Shown here in pieces: positions 7,709 to 15,312 of a stretch of 39,111 nt of DNA. Numbering within the stretch: the first letter of the stretch is position 1; each line of letters starts with the position of its first letter. The stretch comes from an uncultured Lachnoclostridium sp. (lineage in GTDB: Bacteria; Bacillota; Clostridia; Lachnospirales; Lachnospiraceae). The DNA lies in the NCBI GenBank assembly GCA_902464595.1, contig CABQJX010000010.1, forward strand, positions 1 to 39,111, read 5' to 3'. The notes under the pieces were generated by a model. It was not told the DNA's origin. It searched no databases and saw only the letters and a list, made by a program, of their open reading frames with translations. A program made the translations under genes and the position numbers.

Positions 7709-8866
7709 ATGAAAGTATTAAAGCAGGCGTATCTATATGGACCGGAACCTATGGGAGTGAAAGATATTCTGATCGAGGGGGAAAAAATTGCCAAGATCGC
7801 GGATCACATTGACCAGTATGACAGCATTCCGGAAGTGGAGGTGGTCAATCTGGAAGGACGCACCCTTGTCCCGGGGTATTTGGATCTTCACGTCCATATT
7901 ACAGGAGGCGGAGGGGAAAATGGCCCTGCTACCCGCGTGCCGGAGGCAGCTTTAAGTGTGCTGATAAGGAGTGGGATTACTACAGTGGTGGGGCTCTTGG
8001 GGACAGATGGGATTACAAGAAGCCTGGAAAATCTACTAGCTAAGGCCAGGGCTTTGAATGAGGAGGGGATCACCTGCCGGATCCTTACCGGATCCTATGG
8101 CTATCCATCTGCTACTCTCACAGGAAATGTGGAACGGGATGTAGCGCTTATTGATCTGATCGTAGGGGTAAAGGTGGCTATGAGCGATCACAGAAGCTCT
8201 CATATTGACGGAAAGCAGCTGGCAGATCTGGCATCCCAGGCCCGAAGGGGAGGCATGATTGCCGGATGCCCAGGCTACGTGACCATCCATATGGGAGATG
8301 GGGAGGGAGGTTTAAGGCCTCTTTTTGACGCTCTGGATCACAGTGACGTGCCCATTCAGAAATTCCTTCCCACCCATATAGGGCGCAATGAGAAGTTGTT
8401 TTTGGAGGGGCTTTCCTATGTCAGGCGCGGCGGAACCATTGACATGACTGCCGGGCTTACAAAAGAAGAAATGGAGGAGACGTCAGAACAGATCCTTCGT
8501 TATTTAAAGGAACATCCATCGAACCGGAACATGACACTTTCCAGCGACGGCTATGGAAGCGCTCCAAGATTTAATGAGAATATGGAGTGTGTGGGCCTGA
8601 CCTATGCCTCTCCTGAATCGCTTCAGAAGCAGTTGAAAATGCTGGTTCAGGAATACCAGGTTCCGTTGGAACAGGTTCTTCCCCTGCTTACGTCGAACCC
8701 GGCCCGTGTGTTGGGAATGTCTGGTGTTAAAGGGTGTGTGGCTGAAGGCGCTGATGCGGATCTCATTGTCTATGACAGCTCTATGGAGCTTCTTCACGTG
8801 ATGGCAAGGGGAAGAAAAGCCCTTTGGAATAAGAAGGTGCTTATGAAAGGAACTTTTGAAGAATAA
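7709..8866 (+). CDS. iadA: Isoaspartyl dipeptidase (beta-aspartyl peptidase)
   Basis: A 385-residue amidohydrolase that cleaves beta-aspartyl dipeptides arising from damaged proteins. The two-metal site is complete: H61 and H63 in LDLHVHITGGGG, the Lys expected to be carboxylated at 155 (GVKVAMSDHRSS), H193 (TIHMGD), H222 (PTHIGR) and D279 (LSSDGYGS). The spacing closely matches E. coli IadA. Length is normal. The protein is cytosolic, with no signal peptide. AAAGGAG lies nine bases upstream of the ATG. It is followed, after a 105-base purine-rich gap, by an RNA methyltransferase gene on the same strand with no terminator between, so the two may be co-transcribed. Confidence 0.95.
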   Translation: MKVLKQAYLYGPEPMGVKDILIEGEKIAKIADHIDQYDSIPEVEVVNLEGRTLVPGYLDLHVHITGGGGENGPATRVPEAALSVLIRSGITTVVGLLGTDGITRSLENLLAKARALNEEGITCRILTGSYGYPSATLTGNVERDVALIDLIVGVKVAMSDHRSSHIDGKQLADLASQARRGGMIAGCPGYVTIHMGDGEGGLRPLFDALDHSDVPIQKFLPTHIGRNEKLFLEGLSYVRRGGTIDMTAGLTKEEMEETSEQILRYLKEHPSNRNMTLSSDGYGSAPRFNENMECVGLTYASPESLQKQLKMLVQEYQVPLEQVLPLLTSNPARVLGMSGVKGCVAEGADADLIVYDSSMELLHVMARGRKALWNKKVLMKGTFEE

Positions 8867-8904
8867 ATAGGGTTAGGATTACGGATAAAATGAGGGTAAG
8901 ATAA

Positions 8905-8928
8905 AATAAGACAAGAAATAAGACAAGA
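8905..8928 (+). repeat. 12-base tandem repeat in the iadA/methyltransferase gap
   Basis: AATAAGACAAGA occurs twice head to tail (8905-8916, 8917-8928). It is embedded in a purine-rich gap (8870-8970) full of related words such as GATAAAATGAGGGTAAG and GATAGAATGAGGGAG. The second part supplies the weak ribosome binding site of the next gene. Confidence 0.7.
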
Positions 8929-8971
8929 ATAAAATAAGGTAAGGATAGAATGAGGGAGATATAGGATAAGA

Positions 8972-9802
8972 ATGGCGAAGATTTATGAGATTACAGATTT
9001 CCAGACACCGGAGCTTAATGTATACGCCCGCCTTTCAGAGGTACAGCTGCTGCGTTTTTATGAGCCGGCTCCAGGGCTCTTTATTGCGGAGAGCCCAAAG
9101 GTAATCGAGCGGGCTTTAAATGGAGGATACCAGCCGGTTTCCTTTCTCATGGAGCCAAAGCATGCAGAGGGAGAGGCGCAGAGGATCCTTGAGCGCTGTG
9201 GGGATGTACCGGTGTACACAGCTCCGTTGGAGATTTTGACCCAGCTTACAGGGTTCAAGCTGACCCGGGGAATGTTGTGCGCTATGAGAAGGCGAAGCCT
9301 TCCTTCTGTCAGAGAGGTATGTTCCGGAGCCAGACGTGTGGCAGTTCTTGAGAATGTAATGAATCCGACGAATGTGGGAGCCGTATTCCGGTCGGCCGCA
9401 GCCTTAAATATGGATGCCGTGCTTCTGACGCCTGGGTGCAGCGATCCGTTGTACCGGAGAGCCAGCCGTGTCAGCATGGGTACAGTCTTTCAGATTCCAT
9501 GGACTTTTTTTGATCCGAAGAGGGAGCCGTGGCCCCAAAGAGGAATGGAGGTTTTGAGAGAGATGGGATTTCGTACCGCAGCCATGGCCTTGAAAAAGGA
9601 TTCCATTTCCCTGGATCATGAGGCACTGAGAAGGGAAGAAAAGCTGGCCGTTGTCCTTGGAACTGAGGGGGACGGATTGGCCTCTGATACCATCGCTGAC
9701 TGTGACTATACAGTGATGATCCCTATGAGCCATGATGTGGACTCCTTAAACATCAGCTGCGCCAGCGCGGTGGCGTTCTGGGAGCTGGGGAAAAGAAGAT
9801 AG
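8972..9802 (+). CDS. SpoU/TrmH family RNA 2'-O-methyltransferase
   Basis: A 276-residue SPOUT-class methyltransferase that should transfer methyl from SAM to a ribose 2'-OH in rRNA or tRNA. The C-terminal two thirds carries the three trefoil-knot motifs: NPTNVGAVFRSAAAL (about residues 129-143) with the catalytic Arg, VLGTEGDGL (about 228-236), and IPMSHDVDSLNISCASAVA (about 250-268). The N-terminal 100 residues resemble the substrate-binding domain seen in larger members (IAESPKVIERAL). The exact target nucleotide is unknown. Upstream SD-like sequence (GAGGGAG, AGGA) is imperfect but acceptable for the ATG used. A hairpin terminator follows immediately. Confidence 0.92.
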   Translation: MAKIYEITDFQTPELNVYARLSEVQLLRFYEPAPGLFIAESPKVIERALNGGYQPVSFLMEPKHAEGEAQRILERCGDVPVYTAPLEILTQLTGFKLTRGMLCAMRRRSLPSVREVCSGARRVAVLENVMNPTNVGAVFRSAAALNMDAVLLTPGCSDPLYRRASRVSMGTVFQIPWTFFDPKREPWPQRGMEVLREMGFRTAAMALKKDSISLDHEALRREEKLAVVLGTEGDGLASDTIADCDYTVMIPMSHDVDSLNISCASAVAFWELGKRR

Positions 9803-9810
9803 CAGGTGTA

Positions 9811-9846
9811 AAAAGCAGTTAGTCTTTGCAGATTAACTGCTTTTTT
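9811..9846. terminator. Bidirectional terminator between the methyltransferase and lysR genes
   Basis: Arms AAAAGCAGTTA (9811-9821) and TAACTGCTTTT (from 9834) with a 12-base loop, flanked by A and T runs on both sides. It can serve both the plus-strand methyltransferase gene and the convergent lysR gene. It lies directly against the lysR stop codon. Confidence 0.85.
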
Positions 9847-10760
9847 CATAGCTTCCTCCAATTCTCCCGCGCATATTCCTTTGCCAGCTCCACCAGATAT
9901 TTGTGGGGAGGTTCCATGATCAGATCCTTGCGAAAGAGAATGGAATGAATCCGGTACATTTTCGGTTCCAGGGAAAAATAGGTGATCTTCGGTGAGCTGA
10001 CAGCGTAGCCGCTGGGGATAAAAGCAGCTCCGATGCTGCTGGATACCATGTCGCAGATGGACTGGGCATGGTTGGTGCTGCAGGCAATGATAGGATTGAA
10101 GTCCTTTCCTAAAAAATCATCTACCAGATAGCGGATGCAGGAACCTTTTAACTGGAGGATAAATGGGGTTTCACCGAAGCAGCGAAGGAGCTCCCTTCCA
10201 GTGAGGCTGAGGCGGTCTGTGTCTTTCAGGGATTGGCAGTAGGGATGGGAGTTGGGGGCAGCGAAAACGACCTCCTCCTTTTTGAGTTCCATGCTGTTTC
10301 CTTTATATGGCTCCAGGGAATTGGCGGTTACAAAGGCAATATCTACGTCTCCTTTGGATATGGAGTTTCGCATGGCGTTCAGATTGTTGTCTGATAATAC
10401 CAGCTGTACATTTGGGTAATATTTGCGGAAGTCCCCCAGGATGGAGGTCAGCATTTCCAGGGCGCGGGAGGCGGAGGTTCCAATACTTAGACGGCTGGCA
10501 GTGGAGATGCGCTGAATATCCTTATTCAGAATATCAGTCAGGGACAGAACCTTGCGGGCATAGTCCGCGTAGAGTTCACCCACAGGGGTGAGGGTATAGA
10601 CGCCTCCGGTACGCAGGAATAAAGGAGTGCCAATCTCCTGTTCCTGTTTGGCTAGAAACTGACTGAGAGTGGGTTGGGAGATAAAAAGTTTGCTGGCAGC
10701 GCGGGTCATATTTCCGGTTTCTGCTAAAACCAGTATATATTCGAGATAACGTGTATCCAT
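9846..10760 (-). CDS. LysR family transcriptional regulator
   Basis: A 304-residue LysR-type regulator. The N-terminal winged helix-turn-helix is clear: YLEYILVLAETGNMTRAASK (residues 5-24) and LFISQPTLSQFLAKQEQEIG (25-44), then TPLFLRTGGVYTLTPVGELY. The rest is the two-lobed effector-binding domain (for example LSIGTSASRALEMLTSILGDF). It is divergent from the carbohydrate locus starting at about 10960. Regulators of this type usually activate the divergent operon with a small-molecule co-inducer and repress themselves, so it is the likely controller of the locus. A 21-base near-perfect dyad at 10835-10855 is a good candidate for its binding site. Confidence 0.92.
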   Translation of the reverse strand: MDTRYLEYILVLAETGNMTRAASKLFISQPTLSQFLAKQEQEIGTPLFLRTGGVYTLTPVGELYADYARKVLSLTDILNKDIQRISTASRLSIGTSASRALEMLTSILGDFRKYYPNVQLVLSDNNLNAMRNSISKGDVDIAFVTANSLEPYKGNSMELKKEEVVFAAPNSHPYCQSLKDTDRLSLTGRELLRCFGETPFILQLKGSCIRYLVDDFLGKDFNPIIACSTNHAQSICDMVSSSIGAAFIPSGYAVSSPKITYFSLEPKMYRIHSILFRKDLIMEPPHKYLVELAKEYARENWRKL

Positions 10761-10789
10761 GATATTCCTTCTTTCGTTCGCGTTTCTAT

Positions 10790-10889
10790 AAAATGTGCAG
10801 TTCCCTTTAAAATGTGCATTTCCTTTTAAGACCTATTATAGGCATTGCTTATAATAATCATAGGAAAGGGCCATTGGAAAAAATGCACA
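10790..10889. promoter_or_regulatory. LysR operator region with dyad and repeated motifs
   Basis: At 10835-10855 lies a 21-base dyad with ATTATA and TATAAT ends and a GCA/TGC core; only one pair is imperfect. It contains a T-N11-A arrangement, the general LysR-type operator pattern. On the minus strand its left end reads as a -10 for lysR, consistent with autoregulation. Nearby, AAAATGTGCA is repeated directly at 10790-10799 and 10809-10818. TGTGCATTT (10812-10820) recurs inverted as AAATGCACA at 10881-10889. Which of these binds LysR is inference. Confidence 0.5.
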
Positions 10890-10957
10890 ATCAGATATAT
10901 AATTAAAACATACAAATAGTAAAAATATACACACTTCTGAAATGTAGAGAGAAAATA

Positions 10958-10991
10958 TTGTGGCTAAAACGCTGTTCTGTTATTATAACAG
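10958..10991 (+). promoter_or_regulatory. Promoter with overlapping palindrome for the carbohydrate operon
   Basis: TTGTGG (10958-10963), a 17-base spacer and TATTAT (10981-10986) form a plausible promoter. The -10 sits inside the perfect 15-base palindrome CTGTTATTATAACAG (10977-10991), so a bound repressor would block RNA polymerase. It is the best promoter found ahead of the operon, 52 bases before the first start codon at 11043. Confidence 0.5.
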
Positions 10992-11042
10992 AGATTGCAA
11001 ATAATGCAAATGGCAAATCTGTATAAAAACGGAGGAATAGGC

Positions 11043-11159
11043 ATGGAGTATAATATTTTTGACTATGGAGCTGTGGAAAATGGAAGGCTTTGGGAGAGGG
11101 AAACCGTCCAGAAAGTCATTGCTGCCTGGTGCAAGAGAAGGGATGGGGAGATTCCCTGA
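11043..11159 (+). pseudogene. N-terminal remnant of a GH28 (polygalacturonase-like) gene
   Basis: A 38-codon reading frame with an excellent ribosome binding site (GGAGGAATAGGC before ATG). It starts MEYNIFDYGAVENG and continues with ETVQKVIAAW, then ends in DGEIP and a stop. This resembles the first 40 residues of glycoside hydrolase family 28 enzymes, where a YN-x-x-DYGA-x-x-DG strand is followed by AIQKAIDAC and a GG-x-V-x-x-PAG turn. The frame stops exactly where the beta-helix would begin. No GH28 continuation was found in any frame of the next 150 bases. It looks like a truncated gene whose promoter and start region were kept ahead of the transporter genes. It could alternatively act as a translated leader peptide. 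Confidence 0.6.
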
Positions 11160-11280
11160 AAACCTTATCTATGAAGCATGACAAGTGCGGCTAATATCAT
11201 ATCCTGGAAGCGAAGGGCTTGAAGGAGGGTGGATTGCTGCCGCAGGGAACGATGGAATCACACACAGGAAGGGAGGAGCA

Positions 11281-11301
11281 GGCAGGTCAAAGGAACCTGC
11301 C
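11281..11301 (+). promoter_or_regulatory. Hairpin directly upstream of the first permease gene
   Basis: A perfect seven-base stem (GGCAGGT and ACCTGCC) with a seven-base loop ends four bases before the AGGAGAG ribosome binding site. It lies in the 153-base region between the GH28 remnant and the permease start. It may mark a processing site or influence translation of the permease. Confidence 0.35.
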
Positions 11302-11312
11302 AAGGAGAGAAA

Positions 11313-12257
11313 ATGAAGACATACATTGTAAAGCGCACAGGACAGATGTTTTTGATCCTTATCTTGATCTCGATTTTCACATTTATGCTGGTTTCTTTTA
11401 TACCAGGCGATCCGGTATATGCCATGCTGGGGGAAGAGGTTTCCCAGGAGGAGTATGACCGTGTTTACCGCGAATTAAAGTTAGATCAGCCGGTGATCAA
11501 ACGGTATTTCAGCTGGCTCGGAGGGGCAGTCCAGGGAGACTGGGGACAGTCCACACAGTTCCATAAAAGTACCCTGGAGGTGCTGATGGAGCGGATCCCT
11601 ATTACCTTATTCTTTTCCCTCAGCGCATTCGCTATCAGTATCCCTCTCGGAATCCTCTTTGGAGTGATAAGTGCTGTTTACAGAGGACGTCCTGCCGATA
11701 CAGTGGTGACTCTGATCGCCAACATTACAGCATGTCTCCCTCAGTTCTGGATCGGGCTTTTGGTTATGTACATATTTGCCATGAAGTTAGGGTGGCTTCC
11801 ATCTTACGGCTTTACATGGTTTTCTGAGGATCCGGTCATGGGTATCAAACAGACCATCATGCCGCTGTTCTGCCTGGCTCTGGGAGGCATCGCCACAACC
11901 ACCCGTCAGACCCGCTCTAGTATGCTGGAGGTGATCCGCCAGGATTATGTGAGAACAGCTAAGAGCAAGGGGCTTTCCAACAAGAAGGTTATTTTCATTC
12001 ATGCACTGAAAAATGCGCTGATCCCGGTCATCACCATTTTAGGAATGCGTTTGGGTTCTATGTTAGCTGGTTCTATGTTTGTGGAATCCGTATTTAATAT
12101 TCCCGGAATGGGTTCCCTTTTCGTAAAGGCCATCCAGTCCCGTGATATTCCGGTAGTTCAGGCATGTGTGCTGGTGACAGCCCTTGTATCCTGTATCATT
12201 AATCTCTTGACAGATATTCTCTATGCAGTAGTGGACCCGAGAGTCCGTTACGAGTAA
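11313..12257 (+). CDS. ABC transporter permease, DppB/OppB type
   Basis: A 314-residue inner-membrane permease of the peptide/opine/nickel ABC family. It begins MKTYIVKRTGQMFLILIL, then the first membrane helix and the FIPGDPVYAMLGEE loop typical of DppB (normally PGDP). The transport domain follows, with a DYVRTAKSKGLSNKKVIFIHALKNALIPVI coupling loop (the EAA motif that contacts the ATPase) around residues 210-240. It ends DPRVRYE, as usual for the family. An upstream in-frame GTG at 11229 would add 28 residues with no family resemblance. The ATG at 11313 has AGGAGA just upstream and is preferred. The downstream DppC-like gene starts 12 bases after the stop. Confidence 0.93.
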   Translation: MKTYIVKRTGQMFLILILISIFTFMLVSFIPGDPVYAMLGEEVSQEEYDRVYRELKLDQPVIKRYFSWLGGAVQGDWGQSTQFHKSTLEVLMERIPITLFFSLSAFAISIPLGILFGVISAVYRGRPADTVVTLIANITACLPQFWIGLLVMYIFAMKLGWLPSYGFTWFSEDPVMGIKQTIMPLFCLALGGIATTTRQTRSSMLEVIRQDYVRTAKSKGLSNKKVIFIHALKNALIPVITILGMRLGSMLAGSMFVESVFNIPGMGSLFVKAIQSRDIPVVQACVLVTALVSCIINLLTDILYAVVDPRVRYE

Positions 12258-12269
12258 GGAGGCGGCGTA

Positions 12270-13124
12270 ATGAAAGACAACGGAAGATGGAAGAAAGCAG
12301 TAAAAACGCTGTTTGCCAGAAAGGTGGCAGTGGTCAGCGCAGTGGTAGTGGTGCTGTTTATACTCACGGCTGTTTTTGCCCCGGTTATCGCACCTTATGA
12401 CCCTAATTATGCAGACTTTGCAGCCTTTTTGCAGGGGCCAAGCAGTACTCATATACTGGGAACCGATAATTACGGGCGGGATGTGCTGAGCCGAATTATC
12501 TATGGAACAAGGGTCAGCCTGATCATTGGCGTGCTGGCAGTTATGATTGCCTGCGTGATCGGAACCTTCTTAGGAATGGTGGCAGGCTATTTCGGCGGGA
12601 TCGTGGACGATGTGATCAACCGTTTGATGGAGGCAGTACGCGCAATCCCTCAGATCATCCTGGCTATGGCCCTTACCGCAGTATTCGGAAGCGGGATCCG
12701 GAATCTGGCCATCATTTTGGGAATTTCCTCTATGGCTGGATATGTCCGCATGATGAGAGGCCAGGTTCTTACGATTAAGCAGTCCGATTATATTATGGCA
12801 GGAAAGCTTCAGGGAAATAAAAATTTCCGGCTGATGTTTAAGCATATTCTTCCAAATAGTATTTCCCCTATTATTGTTATGATGACACAGCAGGTGGGTT
12901 CTACGATCTTAGCAGAGGCGGGACTCAGCTTCCTGGGGCTTGGAATCAGCGCTCCCACTGCTTCCTGGGGAAGTATGGTCAGCGAGGGACGGCTGTTCCT
13001 GCTGCAGAATCCTGTATTTTCCCTGACACCGGGAATCTGTGTGGCAGTTCTGGTCATCAGCCTGAATATGTTCGGCGACGGTGTCCGTGACGCCCTGGAT
13101 CCAAGGCTTAGAGGCGAAGTTTAA
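12270..13124 (+). CDS. ABC transporter permease, DppC/OppC type
   Basis: A 284-residue partner permease. It has a short cytoplasmic N-terminus, a first membrane helix (VAVVSAVVVVLFILTAVFAP), the LGTDNYGRDVLSRIIYGTRVSL signature of DppC near residues 63-85, and the coupling loop SDYIMAGKLQGNKNFRLMFKHILPN around 170-195. It ends DALDPRLRGEV, the family ending. It should form a heterodimeric channel with the preceding permease. GGAGGCGG lies just before the ATG. The fused ATPase gene starts 16 bases downstream. Its homologues carry peptides or oligosaccharides; the neighbouring sugar enzymes favour an oligosaccharide here. Confidence 0.93.
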   Translation: MKDNGRWKKAVKTLFARKVAVVSAVVVVLFILTAVFAPVIAPYDPNYADFAAFLQGPSSTHILGTDNYGRDVLSRIIYGTRVSLIIGVLAVMIACVIGTFLGMVAGYFGGIVDDVINRLMEAVRAIPQIILAMALTAVFGSGIRNLAIILGISSMAGYVRMMRGQVLTIKQSDYIMAGKLQGNKNFRLMFKHILPNSISPIIVMMTQQVGSTILAEAGLSFLGLGISAPTASWGSMVSEGRLFLLQNPVFSLTPGICVAVLVISLNMFGDGVRDALDPRLRGEV

Positions 13125-13140
13125 TTGAGGAGGCGGGAAA

Positions 13141-15165
13141 ATGGAACATCTATTGGAGATAAAGAACATAGAAACCTGTTTTAAAACAGACGGCCAGCTG
13201 GTAAAAGCCGTGGACGGAGTGTCCATGTATCTGGATCCCGGCGAGATCATTGGAATTGTAGGGGAGTCAGGAAGCGGAAAATCCGTCACCATGATGAGTA
13301 TGCTTCAGCTGATCAGTTCTCCGGGAAAGATTACCGGGGGAGAGGTTTATATACAGGGCGAGGATAAAAATATGCTGGAATACGGCCCTGACAGCGAGCA
13401 GATGAGGCATATGCGAGGCGGAAAGGTCAGCATGATCTTCCAGGAGCCAATGACTTCTCTCAACCCTGTTCTGACCATTGGCTATCAGATCCAGGAAAAC
13501 ATTATGGAGCACCTTCACTTCAGCAAGGAGGAGGCAAAAAAGAAGGCCATTGAGATGTTAAAGCTGGTAAATATCCCGGATGCAGAGGAGCGCTTTAACT
13601 ATTATCCCCAGCAGTTCTCCGGCGGTATGCGCCAGAGGATCATGATCGCTATGGCTATGTCCTCTGAGCCCACCGTGCTTGTGGCAGACGAGGCCACCAC
13701 TGCTTTGGACGTGACAACCCAGGCCCAGCTTCTTGAAATGCTCCGGGACATTGCAAAAAAGACCAATACAGCTCTTGTGATTGTTACTCATAATCTGGGA
13801 ATTGTGGCCCGGTTTGCAGAGCGGATCTACGTTATGTATTCCGGAAGCGTGGTAGAAATGACAGATACCAAGCGGCTCTTTGCCAATCCGGAGCATCCTT
13901 ATACCAGGGCGCTCCTTCGGGCGATCCCCAGACTGGATGACCCAAAGGACCGGGTGCTGATCCCGATTGAGGGGCTTCCGCCGAACCCGGCTTCCCGTCC
14001 TTCCTACTGTCCTTTCTACGACCGCTGCGAATATCATATGGATAAATGCAGGGAGTGCAGTAAGCCCCAGCTGGCAGAGCTGGAAATAGGCCATTTTGCA
14101 GCCTGCCATTTGACAGAGGAGGAGAAGGCGGCTAAGGCCCGGGAGATTGCTTCTAAGGAGACGAAAAAAGCTCCCAAGATCATTGCAAAGGACGAGCTGT
14201 GTCTGGATGTTAAAAATGTAAAGAAATATTTTCCTATCTACAGCGGCCTGATGAGAAAGAAGACAGGAGAGGTCAAGGCCATTGAGGATATTTGCTTTTA
14301 TGCCAGAAAGGGAGAGACCCTGGGAATCGTAGGAGAGTCCGGATGCGGAAAGACCACCCTTGCCCGCTGCATCATGCGGGTGTATCAGCCTGAGGACGGG
14401 GAGATCATTTTTAACGGCACGGATATTGCAAAATTTAATGACCGTCAGATGTACCCCTTCCGCCGGAAGATCGCCATGATCTTCCAGGATCCATTCTCAT
14501 CCCTGGATCCAAGACAGACGGCGGAATCCATTGTGGGCGAGTCCCTTCTCCTTCATAAGCTGGTGAAGAACAAGGCGGAGTATGATGCCAGGGTGGATGA
14601 GCTCTTTCGTATTGTAGGATTGGATCCGGCCTTAAAATACCGGGTTCCCCATGAATTTTCCGGCGGTCAGAGACAGAGGATCGGTATTGCCAGGGCGCTG
14701 TCTTCTGAGCCGGACATGATCATCTGTGATGAGCCAATATCTGCTCTGGACGTGTCCATTCAGGCGCAGATCATCAATCTGTTAGAGGAACTTCAGGCAA
14801 AGCTGGGACTGACCTATCTGTTTATCGCCCATGACCTGGCTGTGGTAAAGCATATCAGTACCCGGATCCTGGTGATGTATCTGGGACGGGTGGTGGAGAT
14901 TGCTGAGTGCGATGAGCTTTACAGCAACACCCTTCATCCCTATACCAGAACCCTTCTCAGCGCGGTTCCGGTGGCAGATCCTGTTGTGGAGGAATCAAGG
15001 GAGCGGATTCCGATCCGCGGTGAGGTTCCAAGCCTGACGAAGCGGCCGGAGGGATGTCCCTTCCATGACCGCTGCCCGAATGCCACAGAACGCTGCAGGA
15101 AAGAGGTTCCAGCTCTTAAAAATGTGGGAAATGGCCATGAGGTGGCATGTTTCTTATATGAGTAA
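13141..15165 (+). CDS. Fused DppD-DppF type dual ABC ATPase
   Basis: A 674-residue protein with two complete nucleotide-binding domains that energise the two permeases. Domain 1 has Walker A GESGSGKS (residues 41-48), signature FSGGMRQR (159-166) and Walker B VLVADEATTALD. Domain 2 has Walker A GESGCGKT (398-405), signature FSGGQRQR (506-513) and Walker B MIICDEPISALD. Each domain ends with the oligopeptide-type C-terminal extension with conserved Cys (YCPFYDRCEYHMDKC and GCPFHDRCPNATERC). Most Dpp/Opp systems use two separate ATPases; a single fused chain is also known, as in GsiA and YejF of E. coli. A GAGGAGG site precedes the ATG by eight bases. Confidence 0.95.
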   Translation: MEHLLEIKNIETCFKTDGQLVKAVDGVSMYLDPGEIIGIVGESGSGKSVTMMSMLQLISSPGKITGGEVYIQGEDKNMLEYGPDSEQMRHMRGGKVSMIFQEPMTSLNPVLTIGYQIQENIMEHLHFSKEEAKKKAIEMLKLVNIPDAEERFNYYPQQFSGGMRQRIMIAMAMSSEPTVLVADEATTALDVTTQAQLLEMLRDIAKKTNTALVIVTHNLGIVARFAERIYVMYSGSVVEMTDTKRLFANPEHPYTRALLRAIPRLDDPKDRVLIPIEGLPPNPASRPSYCPFYDRCEYHMDKCRECSKPQLAELEIGHFAACHLTEEEKAAKAREIASKETKKAPKIIAKDELCLDVKNVKKYFPIYSGLMRKKTGEVKAIEDICFYARKGETLGIVGESGCGKTTLARCIMRVYQPEDGEIIFNGTDIAKFNDRQMYPFRRKIAMIFQDPFSSLDPRQTAESIVGESLLLHKLVKNKAEYDARVDELFRIVGLDPALKYRVPHEFSGGQRQRIGIARALSSEPDMIICDEPISALDVSIQAQIINLLEELQAKLGLTYLFIAHDLAVVKHISTRILVMYLGRVVEIAECDELYSNTLHPYTRTLLSAVPVADPVVEESRERIPIRGEVPSLTKRPEGCPFHDRCPNATERCRKEVPALKNVGNGHEVACFLYE

Positions 15166-15248
15166 ACCTTTGTTTCAAGCATCAATAAAAATATAGCCGG
15201 CCTATCTTTGTTTTCCTTAACCAATATGGCTCAAGGAGGATAAGAGCA

Positions 15249-15281
15249 GGAACAGAAAAGAAACAGAAAAGGAACAGAGAG
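15249..15281 (+). repeat. 11-base tandem repeat ahead of the binding-protein gene
   Basis: Three head-to-tail units: GGAACAGAAAA (15249-15259), GAAACAGAAAA (15260-15270) and GGAACAGAGAG (15271-15281). They lie in the 147-base gap between the ATPase and binding-protein genes, 20 bases before the ribosome binding site of the latter. No terminator was seen in this gap. Confidence 0.75.
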
Positions 15282-15312
15282 AAGGCTGGCTGAAAAGAGG
15301 AGGATAAAAAGT

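Noticed and set aside
11229..11312. GTG start adding 28 residues to the first permease
   Set aside because: The extra residues do not fit the family, and the ATG at 11313 has a better ribosome binding site.
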